Shown piece after piece: positions 26,775 to 38,645 of a DNA stretch of 64,000 nt (position 1 is its first letter; every line of letters begins with the position of its first letter). The position numbers and the translations under genes are program-made. The stretch covers positions 57,593 through 121,592 of the forward strand of contig NZ_FOMO01000002.1 of the NCBI RefSeq assembly GCF_900112645.1, written 5' to 3'. The stretch comes from Phytopseudomonas straminea. Its GTDB lineage: Bacteria > Pseudomonadota > Gammaproteobacteria > Pseudomonadales > Pseudomonadaceae. Under the pieces are notes generated by a model. It did no database searches, was not told the origin of the DNA, and saw only the letters and a program-made list of their open reading frames with translations.

Positions 26775-26802
26775 AAAAAACCCGCTCGATGAGCGGGTTT
26801 TT
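26775..26802. terminator. Bidirectional terminator between hydrolase and etfA
   Basis: AAAACCCGCTC and GAGCGGGTTTT form an 11-bp stem with loop GAT and T-runs on both strands, centrally placed between the two convergent genes. Confidence 0.92.
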
Positions 26803-26821
26803 CGTTGCGGGAAAAAGCAGG

Positions 26822-27751
26822 TCAGACCAGCTTTTCCAGCTCCGGTACGGCTTCGAACAGGTCAGCCACCAGGCCGTAGTCGGCAACCTGGAAGATCGGT
26901 GCCTCTTCATCCTTGTTGATCGCGACGATCACCTTGGAGTCCTTCATGCCCGCCAGGTGCTGGATGGCGCCGCTGATGCCGACCGCGATGTACAGCTGCG
27001 GCGCGACGATCTTGCCGGTCTGACCGACCTGCATGTCGTTGGGCACGAAGCCGGCGTCCACGGCAGCGCGGGAAGCGCCCACTGCCGCGCCGAGCTTGTC
27101 GGCCAGGGCGTAGAGGTGCTTGAAGTTGTCGCCGTTCTGCATGCCGCGACCACCGGAAACCACGATCTTTGCAGCGGTCAGCTCCGGACGGTCGGACTTG
27201 GCCAGCTCTTCACCAACGAACGCCGACTTGCCGGCATCGCCGCCTGCCGAAACGTTTTCGATGGCAGCGGAGCCGCCCTCGGCTGCCACGGCGTCGAAGC
27301 CGGTGGCACGCACGGTGATGACTTTCACGGCAGCCGACGACTGTACGGTAGCGATGGCGTTACCGGCATAGATCGGACGCTTGAAGGTATCCGGGCTTTC
27401 CACGGAAACGATCTCGGAGATCTGGTCGACGTCCAACTGCGCAGCGACACGCGGCAGGATGTTCTTGCCGTTGCTGGTAGCAGCAGCCAGCACGTGGCTG
27501 TAGCTCTTGCCCAGCTCGGCAACCAGCGGCGCAACGTTTTCCGGCAGCTGATGAGCGAACGCAGCGTTGTCGGCAACCAGCACCTTGGCCACGCCAGCGA
27601 TCTTGGCAGCGGCTTCGGCAACGGCGCCAACGCCCTGGCCGGCAACCAGCACATGGATGTCGCCACCGATCTTCTGGGCAGCGGCAACGGTGTTCAGCGT
27701 GGCAGGTGCCAGCACGGAATTGGTGTTTTCAGCGATTACCAGGATAGTCAT
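26822..27751 (-). CDS. etfA: Electron transfer flavoprotein subunit alpha
   Basis: A 309-aa ETF alpha subunit. The C-terminal FAD-binding part contains [40 protein letters not shown] and [23 protein letters not shown] carries electrons from acyl-CoA and other dehydrogenases to ETF-quinone oxidoreductase. Its ATG shares one base with the etfB stop (TGATG), so the subunits are coupled. N-terminus [12 protein letters not shown] is canonical. Confidence 0.96.
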   Translation of the reverse strand: MTILVIAENTNSVLAPATLNTVAAAQKIGGDIHVLVAGQGVGAVAEAAAKIAGVAKVLVADNAAFAHQLPENVAPLVAELGKSYSHVLAAATSNGKNILPRVAAQLDVDQISEIVSVESPDTFKRPIYAGNAIATVQSSAAVKVITVRATGFDAVAAEGGSAAIENVSAGGDAGKSAFVGEELAKSDRPELTAAKIVVSGGRGMQNGDNFKHLYALADKLGAAVGASRAAVDAGFVPNDMQVGQTGKIVAPQLYIAVGISGAIQHLAGMKDSKVIVAINKDEEAPIFQVADYGLVADLFEAVPELEKLV

Positions 27752-28500
27752 CAGATCACCTTCGCTTCGGTTTTCAGTTTCTCGACCAGTTCGGCGACCG
27801 ACTTGACCTTGATGCCTGCGCCACGTGCCGCAGGCGCTTCGACCTTGACGGTCTTAACGGTGGACGCGGTGGAAACGCCCAGCGCGTCGGGGGTCAGGGT
27901 TTCCAGCGGCTTCTTCTTGGCCTTCATGATGTTCGGCAGCGAGGCGTAGCGCGGCTCGTTCAGGCGCAGGTCGGTGGTGACGATGGCCGGCAGATTCAGA
28001 GCAACGGTCTGCAGACCGCCATCGATCTCACGGGTCACGTTGGCCTTGTCGCCATTGATCTCGACCTTGGAGGCGAAAGTGCCCTGGGCGTAGCCAGTCA
28101 GCGCGGCGAGCATCTGGCCGGTCTGGTTATTGTCGCTGTCGATAGCCTGTTTGCCGAGAATGACCAGCTGCGGCTGCTCCTTGTCGACCACGGCCTTGAG
28201 CAGCTTGGCGACAGCCAGGGAGTTCAGCTCGTCGGCGGACTCGACAAGGATGGCGCGATCAGCACCCAGCGCCAGAGCGGTACGCAGTTGCTCCTGAGCC
28301 TGGGTCGGGCCAATGGAAACCACCACGATCTCGCTGGCCACACCCTTCTCTTTCAGGCGCACGGCTTCTTCAACGGCGATTTCACAGAAAGGGTTCATCG
28401 ACATCTTGACGTTGGCAAGATCGACGCCACTATTGTCCGGTTTGACGCGAACCTTGACGTTGTAATCGACCACTCGTTTGACAGCTACAAGAACCTTCAT
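27751..28500 (-). CDS. etfB: Electron transfer flavoprotein subunit beta
   Basis: A 249-aa ETF beta subunit with the usual start [20 protein letters not shown], the beta signature [25 protein letters not shown] cut here at its first half ([12 protein letters not shown]), and the AMP-binding region. First gene of the etfBA operon. It diverges from the ETF-quinone oxidoreductase gene across a 320-bp region with a PsrA-type box. Confidence 0.96.
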   Translation of the reverse strand: MKVLVAVKRVVDYNVKVRVKPDNSGVDLANVKMSMNPFCEIAVEEAVRLKEKGVASEIVVVSIGPTQAQEQLRTALALGADRAILVESADELNSLAVAKLLKAVVDKEQPQLVILGKQAIDSDNNQTGQMLAALTGYAQGTFASKVEINGDKANVTREIDGGLQTVALNLPAIVTTDLRLNEPRYASLPNIMKAKKKPLETLTPDALGVSTASTVKTVKVEAPAARGAGIKVKSVAELVEKLKTEAKVI

Positions 28501-28681
28501 GGATTCCTCGTTACTCTCCGGTGAATAGGAATGTCGCCAGAAGCGAGCATGCGGGTGATGCAGACAAGCAGGACGCGAGCGACCTTCAGCCCAGACGGCG
28601 AGCGCAAAACCGCCCGTATCTTGACCGTACGACCTAGCTCGGTCAATACGACTGGCTGCGAGCCATTCGTGTTGTAGCCGG

Positions 28682-28750
28682 ATTCTAGCAGGCCTACAGA
28701 AAATTCAAACAAACGTTTGTATTGGCCCTGATCGGGGCTCGCTATATACT
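28682..28750. promoter_or_regulatory. Divergent etfBA / etfQO promoters with PsrA-type box
   Basis: CAAAC-N4-GTTTG (28706-28719) matches the PsrA motif (G/C)AAAC-N2-4-GTTTG(C), with palindromic core ACAAACGTTTGT. Rightwards, TTGGCC (28722-28727) and TATACT (28745-28750) are 17 bp apart and serve etfQO. Leftwards, TTGAAT (28708-28703) and TAGAAT (28687-28682) are 15 bp apart and serve etfB. The box overlaps the leftward -35 and abuts the rightward one, so one repressor could control both units. The rest of the 320-bp gap shows no gene. Confidence 0.65.
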
Positions 28751-28820
28751 GCGCGAGCGTGCCTCGGGAAGGATGCCGGCCCGCCATGAAAATTAGAGAG
28801 CCTTGATGAGGAGATAGCCC

Positions 28821-30485
28821 GTGGAACGCGAATTTATGGAATTCGACGTCGTCATCGTCGGCGCCGGCCCTGCCGGTCTGTCCGCCGCTTGTCGCCTGAA
28901 GCAGAAGGCCGCCGAGGCTGGCCAGGAAATCAGCGTCTGCGTGGTCGAGAAAGGCTCCGAAGTCGGTGCCCACATCCTCTCCGGCGCGGTATTCGAACCG
29001 CGCGCCCTGAACGAGCTGTTCCCCGACTGGAAAGCGCTGGGCGCCCCGCTCAACACCCCGGTCAAGGGTGATGACATCTATGTGCTCAAGGATGCCGAAA
29101 GCGCCACCAAGGTGCCGGGTTTCTTCGTGCCCAAGACCATGCACAACGAAGGCAACTATATCATCTCGCTGGGCAACCTGTGCCGCTGGCTGGCCCAGCA
29201 GGCCGAGAACCTCGGTGTGGAAATCTACCCAGGCTTCGCGGCTCAGGAAGCGCTGATCGACGAAAACGGCGTGGTGCGTGGCATCGTCACCGGTGACCTG
29301 GGCGTCGACCGCGAAGGCAACCCGAAAGAAGGCTACTACACCCCCGGCATGGAACTGCGCGGCAAGTACACGCTGTTCGCCGAGGGTTGCCGCGGCCATA
29401 TCGGCAAGCAGCTGATCAAGAAGTACAACCTGGACAGCGAAGCCGACGCCCAGCATTACGGCATTGGCATCAAGGAAATCTGGGACATCGACCCAAGCAA
29501 GCACCAGCAGGGCCTGGTGGTTCACACCGCCGGCTGGCCGATGGACATCATGGGCACCGATAACACTGGCGGCTCCTTCCTCTATCACCTGGAGAACAAC
29601 CAGGTGGTGGTCGGCTTGATCGTCGACCTGTCCTACGCCAACCCGCACCTGTCGCCGTTCGACGAGTTCCAGCGCCTCAAGCACCACCCGGTGCTCAAGC
29701 AGTACCTGGAAGGCGGCAAGCGTGTCGCCTACGGCGCTCGCGCCATCGCCAAGGGCGGCCTCAACTCGCTGCCGAAGATGGTCTTCCCGGGCGGCGCGCT
29801 GATCGGCTGCGACCTAGGCACCCTGAACTTTGCCAAGATCAAGGGCAGCCACACTGCCATGAAGTCCGGCATGCTCGCCGCCGAAGCCATCGCCGAAGCT
29901 CTGGCCAGCGGTAGTGAAGGCGGCGACGAGCTGGGCAGCTATGTAGACGGCTTCAAGGCCAGCTGGCTTTACGACGAATTGTTCCGCAGCCGCAACTTCG
30001 GCGCGGCGATCCACAAGTACGGCGCAGTGATCGGCGGCGGCATCAACTGGGTCGACCAGAACCTGTTCGGCGGCAAGCTGCCCTTCACGCTGCACGACAA
30101 CAAGCCGGACTACGCCTGCCTGAAGCCTGCAGCCGACTGCAAGAAGGTCGAGTACCCAAAACCGGATGGCAAGCTCAGCTTCGACAAGCTCAGCTCGGTG
30201 TTCCTGTCCAACACCAACCACGAAGAAGAACAGCCTTGTCACCTGAAGCTCACCGACCCGAGCATCCCGATCGACAAGAACCTGCCGCTATACGATGAGC
30301 CGGCGCAGCGCTATTGCCCGGCCGGCGTATACGAAGTGGTGGCCAACGACGATGGCAGCAAGCGCTTCCAGATCAACGCGCAGAACTGCGTGCACTGCAA
30401 GACCTGCGACATCAAGGATCCGGCCCAGAACATCACCTGGGTGGCGCCGGAAGGGACTGGCGGCCCCAACTACCCCAACATGTAA
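28821..30485 (+). CDS. Electron transfer flavoprotein-ubiquinone oxidoreductase
   Basis: A 554-aa membrane-associated FAD/4Fe-4S enzyme passing electrons from ETF to ubiquinone. The N-terminal FAD motif is VVIVGAGPAGLSAACRL. The C-terminal cluster cysteines lie in RYCPAGVYEV and NCVHCKTCDIKDP, and HxAGWP-like and GGLNSLPK segments belong to the quinone site. The start is GTG at 28821, seven bases after GAGGAG. A strong terminator follows. Confidence 0.96.
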   Translation: MEREFMEFDVVIVGAGPAGLSAACRLKQKAAEAGQEISVCVVEKGSEVGAHILSGAVFEPRALNELFPDWKALGAPLNTPVKGDDIYVLKDAESATKVPGFFVPKTMHNEGNYIISLGNLCRWLAQQAENLGVEIYPGFAAQEALIDENGVVRGIVTGDLGVDREGNPKEGYYTPGMELRGKYTLFAEGCRGHIGKQLIKKYNLDSEADAQHYGIGIKEIWDIDPSKHQQGLVVHTAGWPMDIMGTDNTGGSFLYHLENNQVVVGLIVDLSYANPHLSPFDEFQRLKHHPVLKQYLEGGKRVAYGARAIAKGGLNSLPKMVFPGGALIGCDLGTLNFAKIKGSHTAMKSGMLAAEAIAEALASGSEGGDELGSYVDGFKASWLYDELFRSRNFGAAIHKYGAVIGGGINWVDQNLFGGKLPFTLHDNKPDYACLKPAADCKKVEYPKPDGKLSFDKLSSVFLSNTNHEEEQPCHLKLTDPSIPIDKNLPLYDEPAQRYCPAGVYEVVANDDGSKRFQINAQNCVHCKTCDIKDPAQNITWVAPEGTGGPNYPNM

Positions 30486-30490
30486 GTGCG

Positions 30491-30516
30491 AAAAAGGCTC
30501 CTTCGGGAGCCTTTTT
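30491..30516. terminator. Bidirectional terminator after ETF-QO
   Basis: A perfect 11-bp stem AAAAAGGCTCC/GGAGCCTTTTT with the stable tetraloop TTCG and T-runs on both strands, between the convergent ETF-QO and DUF1285 genes. Confidence 0.93.
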
Positions 30517-30524
30517 ATTGGGTG

Positions 30525-31091
30525 CTACTCCAGCGGGCCGATGGGAAAGAACACTCCGCCGCTCCACACGCCCAGCCAGGGTTGGCCATCGATTTCGCGA
30601 GTCTGGGCCAGCTCTACCAGTTGATAGAACACGTTGCGGTGAATCAGTGCTTCCAGGTTGGCGCGCACGTGCACGTAGGGCGAAGGCTCCTGGGTTTGCG
30701 GGTCGAGTTCTACCCGCAGCGGATGCTCGGCACCTGCCTCGACCTCGTCGCCGACGTTGGTGACGAACTTCAGCACCTGGGTTTCGCCCTGCCCGCTCGC
30801 CTGCAGCGACACCGCCACGAAGGGCGCGTCATCGACGGTGATGCCGACTTTCTCCACCGGCGTGACCAGGAAGTAATCATCGCCATCGCGGCGAATGATG
30901 GTCGAGAACAGCCGCACCATCGCCGGCCGCCCGATCGGCGTGCCCATGTAGAACCAGGTGCCGTCCCTGGCGATGCGCATGTCGATATCGCCACAGAAAT
31001 CAGGGTTCCACAGGTGCACCGGCGGCATGCCCTTGCTGCCTGCCGGCGGGATTTGCGCCAGCAAGTTGCCGGCCTTGTCGCCCTCGCTCAT
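30525..31091 (-). CDS. DUF1285 family protein
   Basis: A 188-aa cytoplasmic protein matching DUF1285: [24 protein letters not shown] cut here to its core [31 protein letters not shown] and [16 protein letters not shown]. Function is not established. The ATG at 31091 has GGAG six bases upstream; a GTG two codons earlier is less likely. It ends next to the ETF-QO terminator and follows the DUF4823 gene by 12 bp, so the two are probably cotranscribed. Confidence 0.85.
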   Translation of the reverse strand: MSEGDKAGNLLAQIPPAGSKGMPPVHLWNPDFCGDIDMRIARDGTWFYMGTPIGRPAMVRLFSTIIRRDGDDYFLVTPVEKVGITVDDAPFVAVSLQASGQGETQVLKFVTNVGDEVEAGAEHPLRVELDPQTQEPSPYVHVRANLEALIHRNVFYQLVELAQTREIDGQPWLGVWSGGVFFPIGPLE

Positions 31092-31103
31092 GAACACTCC
31101 GGG

Positions 31104-31709
31104 TTACTGACTGAAACCCAGGAGTGTACGCGCATAATCCTCGAGCGGCGCCCGGATCAGGTCTTCGGGTTTGGCGTCGTAGAAAGTCAGGAATCCGCCG
31201 CGGCTGCGAATGCGCGCGGTGTCCACTAGAAAACGAGTGTTGGTTTCAATCAGCATCAGTTGCAGCACGCTGCGGTCGGTGCCCAGGCGATCGAACTCCT
31301 CCTGATCCTCCCACTCCTCCATCGTACCGATGCGATCGTCTGCATAGGCGAACCGGGTGTAGAGCAGATAGTGGGCGCCGGCGGCACGAGCCTCGCCCAG
31401 CGCCTCATCCAGGCCGACCGGCGCGCGGGCGCGGCGAACCATGGGGAAGTACTCCACGAAACCGCGGAACGCCTCCTCGGCGACCACATTGGGCCGCGGA
31501 TAGGCATGCTTGCCGCTGGGGGTGAATGGCCCCTGGGCGATGTAGATGAACGAATCGGGCTGCAGGCGCCAGGAAGCCGAGCGGCGGATCTTGCTGTAGT
31601 CCAGCACGCCGGCATCGCGCAGGTGGTAGGTGGCGCCATCGGCCATGTCGCTGACGTTCATGCAGCCGGTCAGGCTCAGCACGAAAGCCAGGGCGAACAG
31701 GTTACGCAT
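31104..31709 (-). CDS. DUF4823 lipoprotein
   Basis: A 201-aa lipoprotein with lipobox LTGC (Cys16), resembling DUF4823. The mature part is a compact domain with VLDYSKIRRSASW, FIYIAQGPFTPSG, AHYLLYTRFAYADDR and DTARIRSRGGF. Function unknown; probably an outer-membrane lipoprotein. First gene of a two-gene unit with DUF1285. Confidence 0.82.
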   Translation of the reverse strand: MRNLFALAFVLSLTGCMNVSDMADGATYHLRDAGVLDYSKIRRSASWRLQPDSFIYIAQGPFTPSGKHAYPRPNVVAEEAFRGFVEYFPMVRRARAPVGLDEALGEARAAGAHYLLYTRFAYADDRIGTMEEWEDQEEFDRLGTDRSVLQLMLIETNTRFLVDTARIRSRGGFLTFYDAKPEDLIRAPLEDYARTLLGFSQ

Positions 31710-31810
31710 ATGTAATCTCCCGACACCGGCGACGGAAAACCGGCGAATGACTGCTCCAAGCAGGTTTCGCGCCAGGAGACGCGCGCGACTGCGCCAGGTC
31801 GCGCCATGAC

Positions 31811-32449
31811 TCAGGCGGGAGGCGTTTCGCTGTCGCGCTTGCGCTTGTTGCCCATGCGCACGCCGATGTCCATCAGGAACTGGAAGAAGCCTTCCTGATC
31901 CTCGAGCACGTTGCTCCAGAACGGCGAGTGATAGAGCGCCACTGCGCCGTGCACCAGCGCCCAGGCCGCGCAGTAGTGGAAGTACGGCGGCACGTCTTCG
32001 AGCTTGCCTTCGGCGATGCGCCCCTTGATCAACTGGGTCAGCCGCTCGAAGTTCGAGGCGCGGATGGCGTGCAACTGCTCGACCAGTTCCGGCACCTGAT
32101 TGCCCTTGACCACCTTCTCTTCCAGACGATCAAACAGACGGTAGCGCTGCGGGTCGCGCATGCGGAACTCGAAATAGGCCCGCGACAACGCTTCCTTGTC
32201 ACGGTCGATATCGGACGAGTGCAGCAGCTCGTTCAGATCCCGCTCGTAGTCGAGCATCAGGCGCAGGTAGATTTCCGCCTTCGACTTGAAGTGCTTGTAG
32301 ATGGTGCCTTTGCCGATGCCCACGGCATCGGCAATCATCTCCACGGTCACGCTGTCCTCACCCTGCTCGAGGAAGAGTTTCAGAGCGATGTCGAGGATCT
32401 CCTGCTCGCGGCGGCGAAACTCACGGATCTTGCGGGGTTCTTTCTGCAT
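31811..32449 (-). CDS. TetR-family transcriptional regulator
   Basis: A 212-aa TetR regulator. The N-terminal helix-turn-helix spans about residues 13-60 (ILDIALKLFLEQGEDSVTVEMIADAVGIGKGTIYKHFKSK, shown by SVTVEMIADAVGIGKGTIYK). The C-terminal ligand domain has no recognisable specificity. MQKEPRK at 32449 is the natural start; earlier ones overlap the divergent aminotransferase promoter. It is divergent from the class V aminotransferase gene, its likeliest target besides itself. Confidence 0.88.
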   Translation of the reverse strand: MQKEPRKIREFRRREQEILDIALKLFLEQGEDSVTVEMIADAVGIGKGTIYKHFKSKAEIYLRLMLDYERDLNELLHSSDIDRDKEALSRAYFEFRMRDPQRYRLFDRLEEKVVKGNQVPELVEQLHAIRASNFERLTQLIKGRIAEGKLEDVPPYFHYCAAWALVHGAVALYHSPFWSNVLEDQEGFFQFLMDIGVRMGNKRKRDSETPPA

Positions 32450-32522
32450 AGGGAAATGACAAGGTCGGAATTCGAGTCCGCTATTATGCCCAACTAACGC
32501 CAAATTGCACGGATCATGCGAC

Positions 32523-33656
32523 ATGAATGCCATCATTGACGAGTTTCCCCAGCCGGCCGATCTCTACTACCTGAACCACGCCGCCGTCGCCCCCTGGCCG
32601 GCACGCAGCGCACGGGCTGTGGAGCGCTTCGCCCGGGAGAATATCGCCACTGGCGCCCGCGACTACGCGCAATGGCTGGTCACCGAGCGCACCCTGCGCG
32701 AACGCCTGGCGCGCCTGCTAAATGCGGCCTCACGCGCCGATATCGCGCTGGTGAAGAACACCTCTGAAGCTCTTTCCTTTGTGGCCTTCGGCTTGGATTG
32801 GCGCGAAGGCGACCAGGTGATCATCAGCACAGAGGAGTTCCCCTCCAACCGTATCGTCTGGGAGGCGCTGCGCCCGCGTGGTGTGGAAGTGGTGCAGGTC
32901 GATCTACAGGGTGGCGATGCCGAAGGCGCCCTGCTCGCCGCCTGCACACCGCGCACCCGCCTGATGGCGATCAGCGCCGTGCAATACGCCAGCGGCCTGC
33001 GCCTGGCCCTCGAACGCCTAGGCCTGGGCTGCGAGCAACGCGGCGTACTGCTGTGCGTCGATGCCATTCAACAACTCGGCGCCCTGGCCATGGATGTGCA
33101 GCGCAGCCGCTGCGCCTTCGCCATGGCTGACGGCCACAAGTGGATGCTCGGCCCGGAAGGCCTGGGCGTGTTCTATTGCCGCCAGGATCTGCGAGAACGC
33201 TTGGCGCTGCACGAATACGGCTGGCACATGCTGGAAAACGCCGGCGACTACGACCGCGATGAGTGGGCACCCGCGCGCAGCGCCCGCCGCTTCGAATGCG
33301 GCAGCCCTAACATGCTCGGCGCCATGGCCCTGGAGGCCAGCCTGTCGCTGCTCGAGGAAGTGGGCATGCCCCAGGTCGAACGCGCATTGCACGAGCGGGT
33401 GCAATGGTTGCTCGATGGCCTCGAGGGGATGCCAGGTGTGCGCCTGCTTAGCGCCCAGGAACGCGACCGGCGTGCCGGCATCGTCACCTTCACGGCAGAC
33501 GGCTGGGACAATCGCCAACTGCACGAACGCTTCAAGGCTGAACAGATCATCTGCGCCCAGCGCGGCGGTGGTATCCGCCTGTCACCGCATTTCTACACCG
33601 AGGCACGGGTGATCGAGCACAGCCTGCAGCGCGTGCGGGCAATACTCAGCGAATAG
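32523..33656 (+). CDS. Class V aminotransferase (PLP-dependent, SufS/epimerase-like)
   Basis: A 377-aa fold-type I PLP enzyme of the class V group (cysteine desulfurase, isopenicillin N epimerase and related). Landmarks are LNHAAVAPWP, VKNTSEALSFVAFGLDW, LLCVDAIQQLGAL and the PLP lysine in ADGHKWMLGPEGLGVFY. It lacks the C-terminal reactive Cys loop of SufS, so sulfur transfer is unlikely. Substrate unknown. Divergent from the TetR gene and followed by the RgsA-like RNA. Confidence 0.85.
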   Translation: MNAIIDEFPQPADLYYLNHAAVAPWPARSARAVERFARENIATGARDYAQWLVTERTLRERLARLLNAASRADIALVKNTSEALSFVAFGLDWREGDQVIISTEEFPSNRIVWEALRPRGVEVVQVDLQGGDAEGALLAACTPRTRLMAISAVQYASGLRLALERLGLGCEQRGVLLCVDAIQQLGALAMDVQRSRCAFAMADGHKWMLGPEGLGVFYCRQDLRERLALHEYGWHMLENAGDYDRDEWAPARSARRFECGSPNMLGAMALEASLSLLEEVGMPQVERALHERVQWLLDGLEGMPGVRLLSAQERDRRAGIVTFTADGWDNRQLHERFKAEQIICAQRGGGIRLSPHFYTEARVIEHSLQRVRAILSE

Positions 33657-33736
33657 GCACTCAGAGGCGGCGGAAGTATTCCAAATCCGTTTAAAGCCGG
33701 CGTGGACGATGGCTGCGGATGACCAATACTCAATCG

Positions 33737-33851
33737 TACCGGTGCGGCATATTCCCCCAAGTGTCGCAGCGGCCGAAGTGCCGAGGACCGCGCACTTCGT
33801 TTGACTCCTAATGGTCTTGACCCGGATTCCGTCCCGAAGCCGGGTTTTTTT
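33737..33851 (+). ncRNA. rgsA: Probable RgsA small RNA
   Basis: A ~115-nt region with no reading frame. CCAATACT (33723-33730) resembles an RpoS -10 element and predicts a start near 33737. The 3' end is a clear terminator (33820-33851): ACCCGG pairs with CCGGGT, followed by seven T. Size and position just before tatD match RgsA (P16), an RpoS-dependent, Gac-influenced sRNA of Pseudomonas that I recall between the same genes. The ends are estimated from sequence. Confidence 0.65.
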
Positions 33852-33887
33852 ATGCCTCGCCATTCCTGGCGACCACCCGGCGGCGCG

Positions 33888-34679
33888 TCAGGCGTCAGCG
33901 GCGACTCGGGCGAGGGGAAACAGACGTCGGAAGTTGTCGCCAGTCTGCTGCGCCAGGGTTTCGTAGCTGACGCCGCGCAACGTCGCCAAATACTCGGCGA
34001 CATCGCGCACGTACTCTGGCAGGTTCGGCTTGCCACGGTGCGGCACGGGCGCGAGATAGGGTGAATCGGTTTCTACCAGCAGCCGGTCGGCTGGTACCTG
34101 ACGGGCGACTTCGCGCAGTGCCTCGGCATTGCGGAACGTAACGATGCCGGACAGCGAAATGTAGAAGCCGATATCCAGCGCTGCCCTGGCCATCTCCCAA
34201 TCTTCGGTGAAGCAGTGCAACACGCCGCCCTGGGGCAGCGCGGCTTCGCGCAGCAACTTCAGGGTATCGGCGCGGGCTTCACGGGTATGCACGATGACCG
34301 GCTTGCCGGTGATCTGCGCGGCCCGCAGGTGCAGGCGAAACGCCTCCTGCTGCAGCTCGGCCGCTTCGGGCTCGTAGTGATAATCCAGGCCGGTCTCGCC
34401 GATGGCCACCACGCCAGGATGGTCCAACTCGGCGAGCAGCCAGTCCAGCGCCGGCGCACTGCCGGGCTCGAGGTCCAGCGGGTGGATGCCGACGGAGCAG
34501 TCGACATCGGCGTAGCGACCCGCCAACTCGCGCACGGCAGCAGCGTTGTCGGCGCTCACTCCGATGCACAGGAAGTGGCCGACGCCACGGGCGCGGGCAG
34601 CAGCCAGCGCGTCGTCCAGGGAACCGCCATGGACGGCCAGGTCGAGACGGTCGAGGTGGCAGTGGGAATCGATGAGCAT
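33888..34679 (-). CDS. tatD: TatD-family metal-dependent deoxyribonuclease
   Basis: A 263-aa TIM-barrel hydrolase of the TatD family (3'-5' DNase/RNase activity in E. coli homologues). Metal ligands: His-x-His in LIDSHCHLD, Glu in GETGLDYHY, His in PVIVHTREA, His in LHCFTED and Asp in LVETDSPYLAP. Last gene of the long operon, 86 bp after pilZ. Confidence 0.93.
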   Translation of the reverse strand: MLIDSHCHLDRLDLAVHGGSLDDALAAARARGVGHFLCIGVSADNAAAVRELAGRYADVDCSVGIHPLDLEPGSAPALDWLLAELDHPGVVAIGETGLDYHYEPEAAELQQEAFRLHLRAAQITGKPVIVHTREARADTLKLLREAALPQGGVLHCFTEDWEMARAALDIGFYISLSGIVTFRNAEALREVARQVPADRLLVETDSPYLAPVPHRGKPNLPEYVRDVAEYLATLRGVSYETLAQQTGDNFRRLFPLARVAADA

Positions 34680-34765
34680 AAATCAGAACCTTGAGCGGCA
34701 GGCGGGATGCGGCACGTCACCCGGCAGACCAAATGGCCTGTCAGCCATGCGCATAGGGGCCGCTG

Positions 34766-35122
34766 TTACATCGTATGGGTGGGGCGATCGGACTTGAGGG
34801 CGCCAGCCAGGTAGGTCTCGATCTTGTTGCGGGCGGTATTGTCGCCTTCGTTGAACTGCACGCCTACGCCAGCCGCGCGGTTGCCCTGGGCGCCTTTCGG
34901 GGTGATCCACACCACCTTGCCGGCCACCGGGATCTTCTCCGGCTCGTCCATCAGGTTGAGCAGCATGAACACTTCATCACCGAGCTTGTAGCTCTTGTTG
35001 GTGGGAATGAACAGGCCGCCATTCTTGATGAAGGGCATGTAGGCGGCATACAGCACAGACTTGTCCTTGATGGTCAGGGACAGGATGCCGTTACGGGGTC
35101 CCAGATTAGGTGGCAAGTTCAT
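34766..35122 (-). CDS. pilZ: Type IV pilus biogenesis protein PilZ
   Basis: A 118-aa protein almost identical to P. aeruginosa PilZ (GILSLTIKDKSVLYAAYMPF, PTNKSYKLGDEVFMLL, VAGKVVWITPKGAQGNRAAG). It founded the PilZ domain family but itself lacks the RxxxR motif for c-di-GMP binding; it acts with PilB and FimX in type IV pilus assembly. Lies downstream of holB. Confidence 0.96.
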   Translation of the reverse strand: MNLPPNLGPRNGILSLTIKDKSVLYAAYMPFIKNGGLFIPTNKSYKLGDEVFMLLNLMDEPEKIPVAGKVVWITPKGAQGNRAAGVGVQFNEGDNTARNKIETYLAGALKSDRPTHTM

Positions 35123-35156
35123 GCGTGATTCCTGAAGTCATGACGTGAGCCCGATT

Positions 35157-37829
<2,673 letters not shown>

Positions 37830-37832
37830 GAA

Positions 37833-38645
37833 TCAGCGGTCCAGTAGATGACGGGCAAGGGCCTGCAGTTTACGGGTGAGCGGGCCCACCGGCCAGTGAC
37901 TGGCCTGCAGCCGACGCACCGGCCATACGCCATACAGGCTGTTGCAGAGAAAGACTTCATCGGCGCCCAGCAGTTCGTCCAGTTCGATATCTCGAACCTG
38001 ACACTCGATACCCAGCGCCTGTGCCTGCTCGAGCAGCTCGGCGCGCATCACCCCGGCCACACCGCAACGCTGCAGGCCTGGGGTGACCAGCACGCAGCCT
38101 GCGACCAGAAACAGGTTGCTGAACACCCCTTCGATCACTCGACCGGACACATCGCGCATCAATCCTTCGGCATGCTCGGCATCTTGCCACTCGGCACGGG
38201 CCAGCACTTGCTCGAGGCGATTGAGGTGCTTGAGGCCGGCGAGCAGCGGCTGCTCTGCCAGTCGCATCGAACAGGGATACAGGCAGATTCCCTGATCGGC
38301 GTGTTGGGCGGGATACACCGGCATGGCGGCGGATTGGAGGATATGTCGTGGCGTACCGGTCGACGGCGCATAGCCGCGCAGGCCATCACCACGGGTGACG
38401 ATCAGTTTGGCGACGCCCTGCCCCAGCTCGGCACAGAAGGCCGTTACTTCGCGGCGCAGTCGCTCGGCATCCAGAACGATATGCAGGCGTGTGCAACCAG
38501 CCGTGACCCGCGCCAGATGCCGCTCCAGCAGCACCGGCCGGCCGCCGCGCACCGCCATGGTCTCGAACAGGCCGTCACCGTAGGCCAGGCCGCGGTCAGC
38601 CAGGGGCAGCGACGCCGCTGGCTGACCGTCGACCCAGTGCAGCAT
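37833..38645 (-). CDS. pabC: Aminodeoxychorismate lyase
   Basis: A 270-aa fold-type IV PLP enzyme that releases p-aminobenzoate from aminodeoxychorismate. DRGLAYGDGLFETMAVRGG is the N-terminal signature, with the PLP lysine in LKHLNRLEQVLAR, and FLCNSLYGVWPV near the end. The start shares one base with the fabF stop (TGATG). pabB is 26 kb away in this window. Confidence 0.94.
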   Translation of the reverse strand: MLHWVDGQPAASLPLADRGLAYGDGLFETMAVRGGRPVLLERHLARVTAGCTRLHIVLDAERLRREVTAFCAELGQGVAKLIVTRGDGLRGYAPSTGTPRHILQSAAMPVYPAQHADQGICLYPCSMRLAEQPLLAGLKHLNRLEQVLARAEWQDAEHAEGLMRDVSGRVIEGVFSNLFLVAGCVLVTPGLQRCGVAGVMRAELLEQAQALGIECQVRDIELDELLGADEVFLCNSLYGVWPVRRLQASHWPVGPLTRKLQALARHLLDR

